From CAJXZP01 sp964195485 (GTDB lineage: Bacteria; Bacteroidota; Bacteroidia; Flavobacteriales_G; Salibacteraceae), in NCBI GenBank assembly GCA_964195485.1, contig CAXMPG010000122.1, positions 1 to 54,385 on the forward strand: a DNA stretch of 54,385 nt, in the 5' to 3' direction. Shown piece by piece: positions 8,839-17,672 of this stretch. The notes beneath the pieces were generated by a model that had not been told where the DNA came from, searched no databases, and saw only the letters and a program-made list of their open reading frames with translations. Position 1 is the stretch's first letter. Every line of letters begins with the position of its first letter. A program made the translations under genes and the position numbers.

Positions 8839-9816
8839 GTGAATTTACTCTTAATTATTATCGGTGTTTTAGCTTTAGTTGCTGGTGGAGAGTTATTAGT
8901 TCGTGGAGCAGTTAAAATTGCATTAAGATTTCATATATCTACCTTAGTGGTAGGAATGACCATTGTTTCGTTCGGGACTTCAGCGCCTGAGTTATTGGTG
9001 AGTTTAGAAGCCATGTTTGCGGGTCACCCCGGAATTGCTATCGGTAATGTAGTGGGTTCCAATATTGCCAATATTGCCTTAGTCCTAGGTGTTACCTCAC
9101 TTATTTTTCCGATTGAAGTTAGTAAGAATTCGTATAAAGTGGATTGGCCGGTTTTAATGCTAAGTACCTTAATGGTGTTTGGTTTTATGTGGATGAACTA
9201 TGACCCAGAAATGTCTGGTGATTACGTTTCTTCTATTAACTGGATGAATGGAGTGGTAATGGTATCCGTTTTAGTAGGGTTTAGCCTCTTTTTGATACGG
9301 AAATCAAGAAAGAAGACTAAAGCCATGCATAAAGAAATGGATTTTGTTCCTGAGACGCCAAAGTCATCCGTAGTAAAAGATGTCGTATTCATACTTGTTG
9401 GTTCCATAGGATTAAGTTATGGCGCACATTTATTAGTAGAAGGAACGGTTGGTTTAGCTTCTGTTCTTGGTATTAGCGATTATGTGATTAGTGTAACCAT
9501 AGTTGCCTTTGGAACATCATTACCTGAACTTATGACCTCTGTGGTTGCTGCGTTTAAAAAACATTCTGATTTATCCGTAGGTAATCTAATTGGATCTAAT
9601 ATTTTCAATATTTTAGGTATACTAGGAATTACGGCTATGTTTAAGACTATTCCAATATCAAGTTTGGTATTGAATGTAGACATGTGGTGGGTGATTGGTG
9701 TAACTGTTTTAGCGCTACCAATGATGCTTACTAGAAAAAGAATTTCAAAAGTGGAAGGTCTTATACTTTTCGCTGTTTACTTTCTATATGTTTATGTTAC
9801 TGTGATGAGAAACTAA
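8839..9816 (+). CDS. calcium/sodium antiporter (CaCA family, YrbG-like)
   Basis: A 325-residue inner-membrane protein with two homologous halves. Each has an alpha-repeat: SFGTSAPELLVSLEA near residue 45 and AFGTSLPELMTSVVAAF near residue 225. The GNVVGSNIANIALVLG and GNLIGSNIFNILGILG segments that follow carry the ion-coordinating residues of the family. About ten hydrophobic helices are visible, split by a charged central loop (RKSRKKTKAMHKEMDF). The predicted role is exchange of Na+ (or H+) for Ca2+. The start codon is GTG at 8839, 12 bp after tatA. Confidence 0.92.
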   Translation: MNLLLIIIGVLALVAGGELLVRGAVKIALRFHISTLVVGMTIVSFGTSAPELLVSLEAMFAGHPGIAIGNVVGSNIANIALVLGVTSLIFPIEVSKNSYKVDWPVLMLSTLMVFGFMWMNYDPEMSGDYVSSINWMNGVVMVSVLVGFSLFLIRKSRKKTKAMHKEMDFVPETPKSSVVKDVVFILVGSIGLSYGAHLLVEGTVGLASVLGISDYVISVTIVAFGTSLPELMTSVVAAFKKHSDLSVGNLIGSNIFNILGILGITAMFKTIPISSLVLNVDMWWVIGVTVLALPMMLTRKRISKVEGLILFAVYFLYVYVTVMRN

Positions 9817-9829
9817 TAAAATATCTTAC

Positions 9830-9890
9830 TGACCCCCTCTAATTCACGTTTCATGTTGATAAAAATCATCTTTTTTTAAGTTGACCCCCT
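9830..9890. repeat. pair of TGACCCCCT direct repeats upstream of glnN
   Basis: The 9-bp word TGACCCCCT occurs at 9830-9838 and again at 9882-9890. The starts are 52 bp apart, close to five helical turns. The second copy overlaps the TTG (-33) box of the glnN promoter. C-rich words stand out in this AT-rich gap. A regulator binding site is a reasonable inference, but nothing in the window identifies the protein. Confidence 0.5.
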
Positions 9891-9910
9891 TAAAATCTTA
9901 ACTATATTTG
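9881..9910 (+). promoter_or_regulatory. predicted Bacteroidota-type promoter of glnN
   Basis: A TTG at 9881-9883 and TATATTTG at 9903-9910 are separated by 19 bp, a full match to TTG-N19-TAnnTTTG. The -7 box ends 23 bp before the glnN start codon, so the leader would be short. Confidence 0.75.
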
Positions 9911-9933
9911 TAAAAATATATAAAACAGATTTT

Positions 9934-12126
9934 ATGTCTTCAATTAGATTTACCGCTCTCGAACAAACTTTGAATCGTAAGCCCCAAGAAGTGAAAACTT
10001 CATCTCACAGAATTTCTGATTATTTTGGTGAAAACGCTTTTAACCAAAAAGCAATGCGCCAGTTCCTCTCTGAAGGAGCATTTAAAAGTGTTAACCAAGC
10101 CATAAACCATGGTTCTACATTAGATCGTAAAGTGGCTGATTTGGTAGCTTCAGGAATGAAATCTTGGGCGATGTCAAAAGGGGCTACACATTATACGCAC
10201 TGGTTTCAACCTTTAACAGGAAGAACAGCTGAAAAGCATGACTCATTTAACACACCAGCTGGTGATGGTACTTCTTTCGAAACCTTTGATGGGGCACAAT
10301 TAATTCAACAAGAGCCTGATGCTTCTTCTTTTCCAAATGGGGGCATTAGAAACACTTTTGAGGCCCGCGGTTATACCGCATGGGATCCAACGTCTCCCGC
10401 TTTTATTATTGCTGAAACGTTATGCATCCCAACGGTATTTATTGCTTATACAGGCGAAGCTTTAGATTATAAAACACCTTTGTTACGAGCATTGCACTCC
10501 GTTGATAAAGCGGCCACCGATGTCTGTCAATATTTTGATAAAAGTATTACTAAAGTTCAAGCTACGCTAGGCTGGGAACAAGAGTATTTTTTAGTTGATT
10601 CTGCCTTAGCTGCAGCTCGACCTGATGTATCGTTAACTGGGAGAACTCTTTTTGGTCATTCGTCTTCTAAAGGGCAACAATTAGATGACCATTATTTCGG
10701 TGCTATTCCTTCCCGTGCAAACGCGTTTATTCGTGATTTTGAACATGAAGTGCATAGACTTGGTGTTCCAGTTATGACTCGTCATAATGAAGTTGCACCA
10801 AATCAATTTGAATGTGCGCCTTTATTTGAAGAATGTAATTTAGCTGTAGATCACAATTCATTATTAATGGATGTGATGGAAAGAGTTGGAGAAAGACACC
10901 ATTTTAAAGTGTTACTTCACGAAAAGCCGTTTGCTGGTATTAATGGTTCTGGTAAACATAATAACTGGTCTTTAGGTACTGATTCACCAAAGCACAGAAA
11001 TTTACTAAACCCAGGGAATACACCTAAAACGAACTTAAGGTTCTTGACATTCTTTATTAACACTATTCGTGCCGTTGCAGAGCATGATGATTTATTGAGA
11101 GCAACAATTGCTGGAGCAGGTAATGATCACAGACTAGGTGGTAATGAAGCGCCTCCTGCTATAATTTCTATTTTTATCGGTTCTCAATTGAGTAAAATTT
11201 TAAACGAAGTAGAAAGTAAAGTTTCAAGCAAAGAATTGTCTTCTGATGAAAAAACTGAGTTAAAACTAAACATTGGTAAAATTCCTGAATTACTACTGGA
11301 TAATACCGATAGAAATAGAACTTCTCCTTTTGCCTTTACTGGAAATAAATTTGAATTTAGAGCAGTTGGCTCAACCGCAAATTGCGCGAACCCAATGACC
11401 GTACTTAATACGGCAATGGCTAGCCAATTGAAAAAGTTTAAAATTGAAGTAGATGCTTTAATTGATGGAGGTAAAAAGAAAGATGATGCCATTATTGCGG
11501 TGTTAAGAGGATATATAATTGAGGCTAAAAAAATTATTTTTGACGGTAACGGATACAGTGAAGAGTGGGTTAAAATTGCAAAAGATCGTGGATTAAATAA
11601 TAAGGAAACTACCCCAGAGGCTCTTGATTTCTTGATTACGGATAAAGCGAAAAAATTATTTAGTGAAGAAGGCGTATTAAGTGCTATTGAGTTAGAAGCA
11701 CGTTACGAAATTGAACTAGAAAAATACAAGTTAACTATTCAAATTGAATCTAGAGTAATGGCTGATATGGGCTTGAACCATATTATTCCTACTGCAGTGG
11801 AGTACCAAAAAATGTTAGTTGAAAACGTTAACGGTTTGAAAACAATTTTTGGTGATGAGTATGAGACTTACGCGAGTGAGCAAATTGAGATGATTAAAGA
11901 TGTTTCAATACGTATTCAAAGAATTCGTAAGAATATTACGGAAATGACTGCAGCTAGAAGAGCGGCAAATAAAATGGAATCTGTGAGAGATCAAGCTGGA
12001 GCATATTGCGATACCGTAATTCCATTTTTTGATCAAATAAGAATAGATGTTGATAAACTGGAATTAGTAGTAGATAACAAGAGTTGGCCACTACCAAAAT
12101 ACAGAGAATTATTGTTTACTAAATAG
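9934..12126 (+). CDS. glnN: glutamine synthetase type III
   Basis: A 730-residue protein of the GSIII class, about 1.6 times the length of GSI. It makes glutamine from glutamate, ammonia and ATP and is the main ammonium-assimilating enzyme of many Bacteroidota. The class-specific N-terminus (YFGENAFNQKAMRQFLSEGAFKSV) precedes the catalytic core. Metal and substrate motifs are GWEQEYFLVD (Glu215 region), NEVAPNQFECAPLFEECN, and GINGSGKHNNWSLGTD, the ATP-site segment. RTSPFAFTGNKFEFRAVGS holds the conserved Arg/Glu of the active site. The C-terminal helical region (residues about 560-730) is typical of the class. It is monocistronic, with its own promoter and a terminator 11 bp after the stop. 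Confidence 0.96.
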   Translation: MSSIRFTALEQTLNRKPQEVKTSSHRISDYFGENAFNQKAMRQFLSEGAFKSVNQAINHGSTLDRKVADLVASGMKSWAMSKGATHYTHWFQPLTGRTAEKHDSFNTPAGDGTSFETFDGAQLIQQEPDASSFPNGGIRNTFEARGYTAWDPTSPAFIIAETLCIPTVFIAYTGEALDYKTPLLRALHSVDKAATDVCQYFDKSITKVQATLGWEQEYFLVDSALAAARPDVSLTGRTLFGHSSSKGQQLDDHYFGAIPSRANAFIRDFEHEVHRLGVPVMTRHNEVAPNQFECAPLFEECNLAVDHNSLLMDVMERVGERHHFKVLLHEKPFAGINGSGKHNNWSLGTDSPKHRNLLNPGNTPKTNLRFLTFFINTIRAVAEHDDLLRATIAGAGNDHRLGGNEAPPAIISIFIGSQLSKILNEVESKVSSKELSSDEKTELKLNIGKIPELLLDNTDRNRTSPFAFTGNKFEFRAVGSTANCANPMTVLNTAMASQLKKFKIEVDALIDGGKKKDDAIIAVLRGYIIEAKKIIFDGNGYSEEWVKIAKDRGLNNKETTPEALDFLITDKAKKLFSEEGVLSAIELEARYEIELEKYKLTIQIESRVMADMGLNHIIPTAVEYQKMLVENVNGLKTIFGDEYETYASEQIEMIKDVSIRIQRIRKNITEMTAARRAANKMESVRDQAGAYCDTVIPFFDQIRIDVDKLELVVDNKSWPLPKYRELLFTK

Positions 12127-12137
12127 CAATTTTTAGG

Positions 12138-12168
12138 AAGCCTCTTTTACTTTTAAAAGAGGCTTTTT
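12138..12168 (+). terminator. rho-independent terminator after glnN
   Basis: A perfect 11-bp stem AAGCCTCTTTT / AAAAGAGGCTT with a short loop is followed by a T run. It lies 11 bp beyond the glnN stop codon. Confidence 0.9.
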
Positions 12169-12262
12169 AATTTGTTTTCAGGTTTAAAATAATTACTTAC
12201 TTTGGACACCTTGTAAATCTCGAATTTTATTTGGTTTGTTTCAAAAATTTAAAGAAAAATAT

Positions 12263-14317
12263 ATGAAATTTAATGTACTTCGTTTTCCGTTAATTGTCAT
12301 GCTTATGTTCCTAGGAACCATAGCTATAGGGCAAAAAAGCGCTACTAAAGAAGCTGATGTAATGTTCAAAGCGCATAGATACTTTGAGGCTGTAAGTCTG
12401 TATAAGTCTTCGTATACAAAAGAGCGTTCTGCTACTGGAAAGAAGTTGATTCTTTACCGAATTGGATTTTCATATTACCAAATTCAAGATTATGATAACG
12501 CAAAAGGGTGGTTAAGTAAAGCTATAAAGGCTGGATATAAAGACCCGGAAGCGCAGTTTTATTATGCGGAAACTTTACGGAGAATTGGGTTGTATGATGA
12601 AGCCATTGTGGAGTTTCAAAAATACAAGGAATTAGTTCCAACTGACAAACGTTCAGATAGGTACATTTCGGAGTGTGAAAATGCCCAAGAATGGTTAGAT
12701 AATCCAACCAGATACATGGTAGAAAAAGATCCTGTATTGAATTCTAAAAAAGCAGATTTTTCTCCAGTTTGGGCAGATAAAAGATATTCTTCTTTAATGT
12801 TTACTTCGACTAGAGAAGGTAGTGTTGGTGATAATGTTGATCCAATTACGGGTCAGAGTTATTCTTCAATTTGGACAACCAAACAAGATAAAAAGAGTAG
12901 AAAATGGATGGTTCCTAATATTATTGACGAAGGAGTTATCAATAATGGAACAGCTAACGAAGGTAGTGCTAGTCCAGATTCAAAATTTAAAACGGTTTAT
13001 TTTACGCGTTGTCTTACCAAAAAGAAAACGCGTGTAGGTTGTTCTATCTATGTAACTAAAAAAGTAGGTACTACTTGGTCAGAAACAGAACTAGTGCCTT
13101 TAACTAAAAGTGATACTTCAGTTACAGGTCATCCTAGTATTGGTTTAAAGGATCAGTATTTGTTCTTTGCATCTAATATGCCAGGTGGTTTTGGTGGAAG
13201 AGATATTTGGTTCGCCAAATATGATAAAAAAGCTAAAACTTGGGGAGACGCCATTAATTGTGGTGCTGATGTAAATACTTCTGATGATGAAATGTTTCCA
13301 TACATTCACAAGGATGGTAGATTATTCTTTGCGTCATATGGCCACCCAGGAATGGGTAGTTTAGACATTTTTGTTGCTGATCGTGTAGGTACTACTGATA
13401 AATGGAACAATGTTCAAAACATGAAATCGCCAATCAATTCTTCTTACAATGATTTCGGAATTATTTTCGAAGGTGACTTAGATAGAGGATACTTGACTAC
13501 TGACCGTCCAGGTGGTAGAGGGTCTGATGATATTTGGTCATTTAGAGTTCCACCATTGAAATTTATTTTAGCTGGTACTATTACGGACGTAGAAAAAGGC
13601 GAAGCTATTCCAAATGTAATGGTGAAGCTAATAGGTACGGATGGAACTACGGTTGAAGTAAAAACAGATGAATTAGGTTATTACGAGTTTGATCAAGTAC
13701 CTGGAGGAGTTCAGCGTTATATTAATAACGAAACTTCGTATACGTTGGATGTCTCAAAAGAGAGTTACCTTAATGGTAAAGGACAGGAAACAACCGTAGG
13801 TTTAGCGGAATCAACGAAATTGGTTCACGATTTTAAATTGCAGTTCTTTTCTCCTGATGTAGTTATTGTATTTCCTGAAGTAAGATATGACTTAGGTAGT
13901 GCGGAATTACAAGTTAATGAGCTTGTAAATTCAAAAGATTCATTAGACTTCTTGTTTAATACGTTATCAGATAACCCAACTTTGGTTATTGAATTAATGG
14001 CTCATACTGATGCACGAGGTAAAGATGCCGCAAATATGAAGTTGTCTCAAGCTAGAGCTCAAAGTTGTGTTGATTACCTTGTATCAAAGGGTGTTGCTAA
14101 AGAACGCTTAATGGCTAAGGGTTATGGTGAAGTTAAACCTAAAATCGATGAAGCTACTATAAAGGCATTACCATCCAAAGAGGAAAAAGAAGCCGCTCAT
14201 CAAAAAAATAGACGTACAGAATTCCGTGTATTGCGTGATGATTTTGTTCCTGCCGTGCCGGAAGAAGTAGCTCCTGCAGAAGGAACTGACTCAGAAGATG
14301 CTGGTTCAGGTAATTAG
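12263..14317 (+). CDS. OmpA family outer-membrane protein with TPR and beta-propeller (PD40) repeats
   Basis: A 684-residue envelope protein. The frame runs upstream to a TTG at 12236, but the ATG at 12263 begins a good signal peptide (MKFNVLRFPLIVMLMFLGTIAIGQ) and was chosen. The domains in order are tetratricopeptide repeats (residues about 25-140), WD40/PD40-like propeller blades with phrases such as FTSTREGSVGDN, FFASNMPGGFGGRDIWF and YLTTDRPGGRGSDDIWSF, a carboxypeptidase-regulatory-like beta domain (AGTITDVEKGEAIPNVMVKL), and a C-terminal OmpA peptidoglycan-binding domain (HTDARGKDAANMKLSQARA ... GYGEVKP). This layout is common in Bacteroidota, where relatives include the T9SS accessory protein PorE; the exact role here is not clear. 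Confidence 0.92.
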   Translation: MKFNVLRFPLIVMLMFLGTIAIGQKSATKEADVMFKAHRYFEAVSLYKSSYTKERSATGKKLILYRIGFSYYQIQDYDNAKGWLSKAIKAGYKDPEAQFYYAETLRRIGLYDEAIVEFQKYKELVPTDKRSDRYISECENAQEWLDNPTRYMVEKDPVLNSKKADFSPVWADKRYSSLMFTSTREGSVGDNVDPITGQSYSSIWTTKQDKKSRKWMVPNIIDEGVINNGTANEGSASPDSKFKTVYFTRCLTKKKTRVGCSIYVTKKVGTTWSETELVPLTKSDTSVTGHPSIGLKDQYLFFASNMPGGFGGRDIWFAKYDKKAKTWGDAINCGADVNTSDDEMFPYIHKDGRLFFASYGHPGMGSLDIFVADRVGTTDKWNNVQNMKSPINSSYNDFGIIFEGDLDRGYLTTDRPGGRGSDDIWSFRVPPLKFILAGTITDVEKGEAIPNVMVKLIGTDGTTVEVKTDELGYYEFDQVPGGVQRYINNETSYTLDVSKESYLNGKGQETTVGLAESTKLVHDFKLQFFSPDVVIVFPEVRYDLGSAELQVNELVNSKDSLDFLFNTLSDNPTLVIELMAHTDARGKDAANMKLSQARAQSCVDYLVSKGVAKERLMAKGYGEVKPKIDEATIKALPSKEEKEAAHQKNRRTEFRVLRDDFVPAVPEEVAPAEGTDSEDAGSGN

Positions 14318-14338
14318 ATATTCAAAATAAAATTGAAG

Positions 14339-14370
14339 AGCATTCCTATTTTTATAGGGATGCTTTTTTT
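14339..14370 (+). terminator. rho-independent terminator after the OmpA-family gene
   Basis: The 11-bp stem AGCATTCCTAT / ATAGGGATGCT (one wobble pair) closes on TTTT and runs into TTTTTTTGT. It lies about 20 bp after the stop codon and separates this gene from purM. Confidence 0.88.
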
Positions 14371-14442
14371 GTATCTACCTAATAGAATTCTATGGGTAGA
14401 TTTATAGAGTTATAGTAAAGGTAGATTTCAAAAGTTAAAATT

Positions 14443-15606
14443 ATGGCATCCAAATACGAAAAAAGAGGAGTCTCAGCGGAAAAAACTGATGTTCACAAAG
14501 CCATTGCAAATATTGATAAAGGGTTATACCCAAAAGCCTTTTGTAAAATCGTTCCTGATTATTTAACAGGTAGTGAAGATCACTGTGTGGTAATGCATGC
14601 AGATGGTGCGGGTACAAAATCATCTTTGGCTTACGCTTACTGGAAAGAAACAGGTGATATTTCAGTTTGGAAAGGAATTGCCCAGGATGCATTGATCATG
14701 AATATTGATGATTTATTATGTGTTGGTGCTACGGGACCTATTTTGTTGTCATCTACCATTGGTAGAAATAAAGGGTTAATAACCGGAGAGGTCATTAAAG
14801 CCATTATTGAAGGTACGGAAGAGCTTATTGAAGACCTAAAGCAATACGGAGTTGAAATCATCTCTACTGGTGGTGAAACGGCTGATGTGGGTGATTTGGT
14901 GAGAACCATTATTGTGGATTCTACGGTAATTGCTCGTTTAAAGAAAACGGAGATTGTTGATAATGCGAATATTAAACCTGGAAACGTAATTGTTGGTTTG
15001 GCATCGTTTGGTCAGGCATCTTACGAAAAAGAATATAATGGTGGTATGGGCAGTAACGGATTAACGTCTGCACGTCACGATGTGTTTAGTAAGAATGTAG
15101 CCAACAAATACCCGCAAACTTTTGATCCATCTATTGATAGCGAATTGGTTTATTCTGGTGGTATGGAGCTTACTTCGGAAGTGGAGAACTCTCCAATCAA
15201 TGCAGGTAAATTAGTTTTATCTCCAACAAGAACCTACGCGCCCGTAATAGCAGCTATTTTGAAAGATTACCGTTCGGAGTTAGATGGAATGATTCATTGT
15301 TCCGGTGGTGCACAAACTAAAATTTTGCATTTTGTAGGAGAGCATAAAGTCATTAAAGATAATATGTTTGATATTCCACCATTGTTCAAATTGATTAAAG
15401 AACAATCGGAAACAGAGTGGAAAGAAATGTATCAAGTTTTCAATATGGGACACCGTATGGAAATCTATACGGATGAAAAGACCGCTAAAGAAATTATTAA
15501 AATATCTGAATCATTCAATATTCCGGCACAAATTGTTGGTAGAGTGGAAGAATCACAGAAAAGAGAATTAGTGATTACCTCAGAATTTGGCGTATTCACT
15601 TATTAA
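14443..15606 (+). CDS. purM: phosphoribosylformylglycinamidine cyclo-ligase (AIR synthetase)
   Basis: A 387-residue AIR synthetase of the Bacteroidota type, longer than the 345-residue E. coli enzyme. It closes the imidazole ring in step 5 of purine synthesis, using ATP. The N-terminal ATP-binding domain has MHADGAGTKSSLAYAYW and IAQDALIMNIDDLLCVGATGPIL. STGGETADVGDLVRTIIVDST is the second family signature. The C-terminal domain has GLASFGQASYEKEYNGGMGS and the conserved HCSGGAQTKILHFV. It is followed 11 bp later by prfA, and with pyrF it forms a three-gene cluster. Confidence 0.93.
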   Translation: MASKYEKRGVSAEKTDVHKAIANIDKGLYPKAFCKIVPDYLTGSEDHCVVMHADGAGTKSSLAYAYWKETGDISVWKGIAQDALIMNIDDLLCVGATGPILLSSTIGRNKGLITGEVIKAIIEGTEELIEDLKQYGVEIISTGGETADVGDLVRTIIVDSTVIARLKKTEIVDNANIKPGNVIVGLASFGQASYEKEYNGGMGSNGLTSARHDVFSKNVANKYPQTFDPSIDSELVYSGGMELTSEVENSPINAGKLVLSPTRTYAPVIAAILKDYRSELDGMIHCSGGAQTKILHFVGEHKVIKDNMFDIPPLFKLIKEQSETEWKEMYQVFNMGHRMEIYTDEKTAKEIIKISESFNIPAQIVGRVEESQKRELVITSEFGVFTY

Positions 15607-15617
15607 GAGATACTAAA

Positions 15618-16685
15618 ATGTTAGAGAAATTAGAATTAATTAGAGAACGCTTTATTGAAGTGTCTAAAATGATTGTCGATCCTGAGATAGTTACCGACAT
15701 GAAGCGTTACGTTAAGCTGAATAAAGAATACAAAAACTTAGGTGTTATTGTATCTGAATTTGAGAAATTTGAGGAAGTAATTTCTAATATTAAAAATAAT
15801 AAAGAAATTGTTGCTACCGAAGATGATCCTGAGTTCAAGGAAATGGCTGCGGAAGAAATCAAAGAATTAGAACCTCAAAAAGTAAAGATTGAGGAAAACC
15901 TTAAAAAGCTTTTAGTACCCAGAGATCCAGAAGACGAAAAGAACTGTGTTATGGAGTTTAGAGCTGGAACAGGTGGTGATGAGGCATCTATTTTTGCGGG
16001 TGACTTGTTTAGAATGTACACAAAGTATTGTGAAGGTAGAGGCTGGAAAGTTTCGGTTATGGATGTGAGTTACGGCACCCAAGGTGGTTACAAAGAGGTA
16101 ATTATTGAGGTGGAAGGTGACAATGTTTATGGTGAATTAAAATTTGAAGCTGGTGTACACCGTGTGCAACGTGTTCCACAAACAGAAACCCAAGGTAGAG
16201 TGCATACTTCTGCCGCAACAGTGATGGTTTTACCAGAGGCTGATGAGTTTGACGTAGAAGTGAAGAATTCAGATATTAGAAAAGATTTATACTGTGCTTC
16301 TGGACCAGGTGGTCAGTCGGTGAATACCACCTATTCTGCGGTACGTTTAACACACTTACCCACTGGAATTGTTGCCCAGTGTCAGGATCAAAAATCACAA
16401 CCTCGAAATTACGATAAAGCATTACAAGTATTGCGTTCTCGTATCTATGATATGGAGTTGCAAAAGAAATTAGCAGCCGATTCAGTTTTAAGACAAGGAA
16501 TGGTTTCTAGTGGTGATAGATCAGCTAAAATTAGAACATATAATTATCCTCAAGGACGTGTTACCGATCATAGAATAGGATTCACTGTGTATAATTTACC
16601 TACCGTAATGGATGGTGATATTCAGAAATTTGTGGACGAATTAAAATTAGCGGATAACACAGCGAAGTTGCACGAGGGACAATAA
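15618..16685 (+). CDS. prfA: peptide chain release factor 1
   Basis: A 355-residue class I release factor. The anticodon-like tripeptide for UAG/UAA reading is Pro187-Gln188-Thr189 (RVPQTETQGRVHTSAATV), which fits the RF1 P-x-T pattern and not the RF2 SPF. The catalytic GGQ is Gly231-Gly232-Gln233 (ASGPGGQSVNTTYSAVRLTH). The acidic domain 1 (EEIKELEPQKVKIEENLKKL) and GGDEASIFAGDLFRMY are also typical. It lies between purM (11 bp gap) and pyrF (23 bp gap) and is probably cotranscribed with both. Confidence 0.97.
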   Translation: MLEKLELIRERFIEVSKMIVDPEIVTDMKRYVKLNKEYKNLGVIVSEFEKFEEVISNIKNNKEIVATEDDPEFKEMAAEEIKELEPQKVKIEENLKKLLVPRDPEDEKNCVMEFRAGTGGDEASIFAGDLFRMYTKYCEGRGWKVSVMDVSYGTQGGYKEVIIEVEGDNVYGELKFEAGVHRVQRVPQTETQGRVHTSAATVMVLPEADEFDVEVKNSDIRKDLYCASGPGGQSVNTTYSAVRLTHLPTGIVAQCQDQKSQPRNYDKALQVLRSRIYDMELQKKLAADSVLRQGMVSSGDRSAKIRTYNYPQGRVTDHRIGFTVYNLPTVMDGDIQKFVDELKLADNTAKLHEGQ

Positions 16686-16708
16686 TTTGTTCTTTAAAAT
16701 TGGCGGAA

Positions 16709-17530
16709 ATGACTAGAACGGAATTAGTACAAGAAATTAAGAATAAGCAATCTTTTTTATGCGTTGGTTTAGATTCCGACCTGAGTAAAATTCCAGCACA
16801 TTTACTGGAATTGGAGGATCCTATTTTTGAGTTTAATAAAGCAATCATTGATGCTACAAAAGATTTCTGTGTAGCTTACAAGCCAAATATCGCTTTTTAC
16901 GAAAGTATGGGTGAAAGAGGTTGGCAGAGTTTACGCAAAACGTTAGAGTACATTCCTTCCAATATTTTTACGATTGCGGATGCCAAGCGTGGCGATATTG
17001 GAAATACATCTAATTTATACGCCAAAGCTTTTTTTGAAACGAGTAATTTTGATTCTATAACGGTTGCGCCCTATATGGGAGAAGATTCCGTTACTCCTTT
17101 TTTAGCATATGATAGCAAATGGGTAATTCTACTGGCGTTAACATCTAATAAAGGAGCCTTAGATTTTCAGCAACAAATTCTAGCTACCGGAGAAAAGGTT
17201 TTTGAAAAAGTACTTCAAGTATCATCACAATGGGGAACACCAAATAACATGATGTATGTTGTTGGCGCCACTCGTAGAGAAGATATTGGCGAAGTAAGAA
17301 AACAAGTGCCTAATCATTTTTTCTTGGTTCCTGGTGTAGGTGCACAAGGAGGAAGTTTAGACGATGTGGTAAAGTATGGAATGATTGAAGATTGTGGTTT
17401 GTTAGTGAATTCTTCAAGAGGAATAATCTATGCGTCTAACCAATTCGATTTTGCTGAAGTTGCAGGTTTAGAAGCAGAGAAAATTCAGAAACAAATGGCC
17501 GTGCACTTAAAGAATAGTGGGATAGTTTAG
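16709..17530 (+). CDS. pyrF: orotidine 5'-phosphate decarboxylase
   Basis: A 273-residue TIM-barrel enzyme that makes UMP from OMP, the last step of pyrimidine synthesis. The motif IADAKRGDIGNTSNLYAKAF contains the catalytic Asp91-x-Lys93 and Asp96. The phosphate-binding end shows FLVPGVGAQGG and LLVNSSRGIIYAS. This is the longer type 2 form (about 270 residues) found in Bacteroidota, Actinobacteria and others. A TTG at 16700 in the same frame is possible, but the ATG at 16709 (MTRTELVQEI) fits better. It is the last gene of the purM-prfA-pyrF cluster. A small inverted repeat, GATAGT/ACTATC, spans its stop codon. Confidence 0.95.
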   Translation: MTRTELVQEIKNKQSFLCVGLDSDLSKIPAHLLELEDPIFEFNKAIIDATKDFCVAYKPNIAFYESMGERGWQSLRKTLEYIPSNIFTIADAKRGDIGNTSNLYAKAFFETSNFDSITVAPYMGEDSVTPFLAYDSKWVILLALTSNKGALDFQQQILATGEKVFEKVLQVSSQWGTPNNMMYVVGATRREDIGEVRKQVPNHFFLVPGVGAQGGSLDDVVKYGMIEDCGLLVNSSRGIIYASNQFDFAEVAGLEAEKIQKQMAVHLKNSGIV

Positions 17531-17575
17531 TTACTATCCTCGGAGTTAAATTTTAGTATTTTCTGATAACCCTAA

Positions 17576-17672
17576 ATTGATAGGTCCTTTTTTGGAACAC
17601 TATTTAACCTATTGATAGGTGTTTAGGATGGTATAATAATATTATTGTACCTTTTGGTTCTAAAATCCTAAA
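17576..17672 (+). other. inverted-repeat-rich leader immediately before the DUF2851 gene
   Basis: The gap between pyrF and the next gene is packed with symmetry. ATTGATAGGT is repeated directly at 17576-17585 and 17611-17620. The second copy sits inside the palindrome ACCTATTGATAGGT (17607-17620). A 22-bp near-perfect palindrome at 17630-17651 (GGTATAATAAT then ATTATTGTACC) is nested inside an outer pair TTTAGGAT (17622-17629) / ATCCTAAA (17665-17672). The outer arm ends at the base before the ATG at 17673. This may be a terminator for pyrF, a structured 5' leader, or a protein-binding site; the sequence does not decide. Confidence 0.5.
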
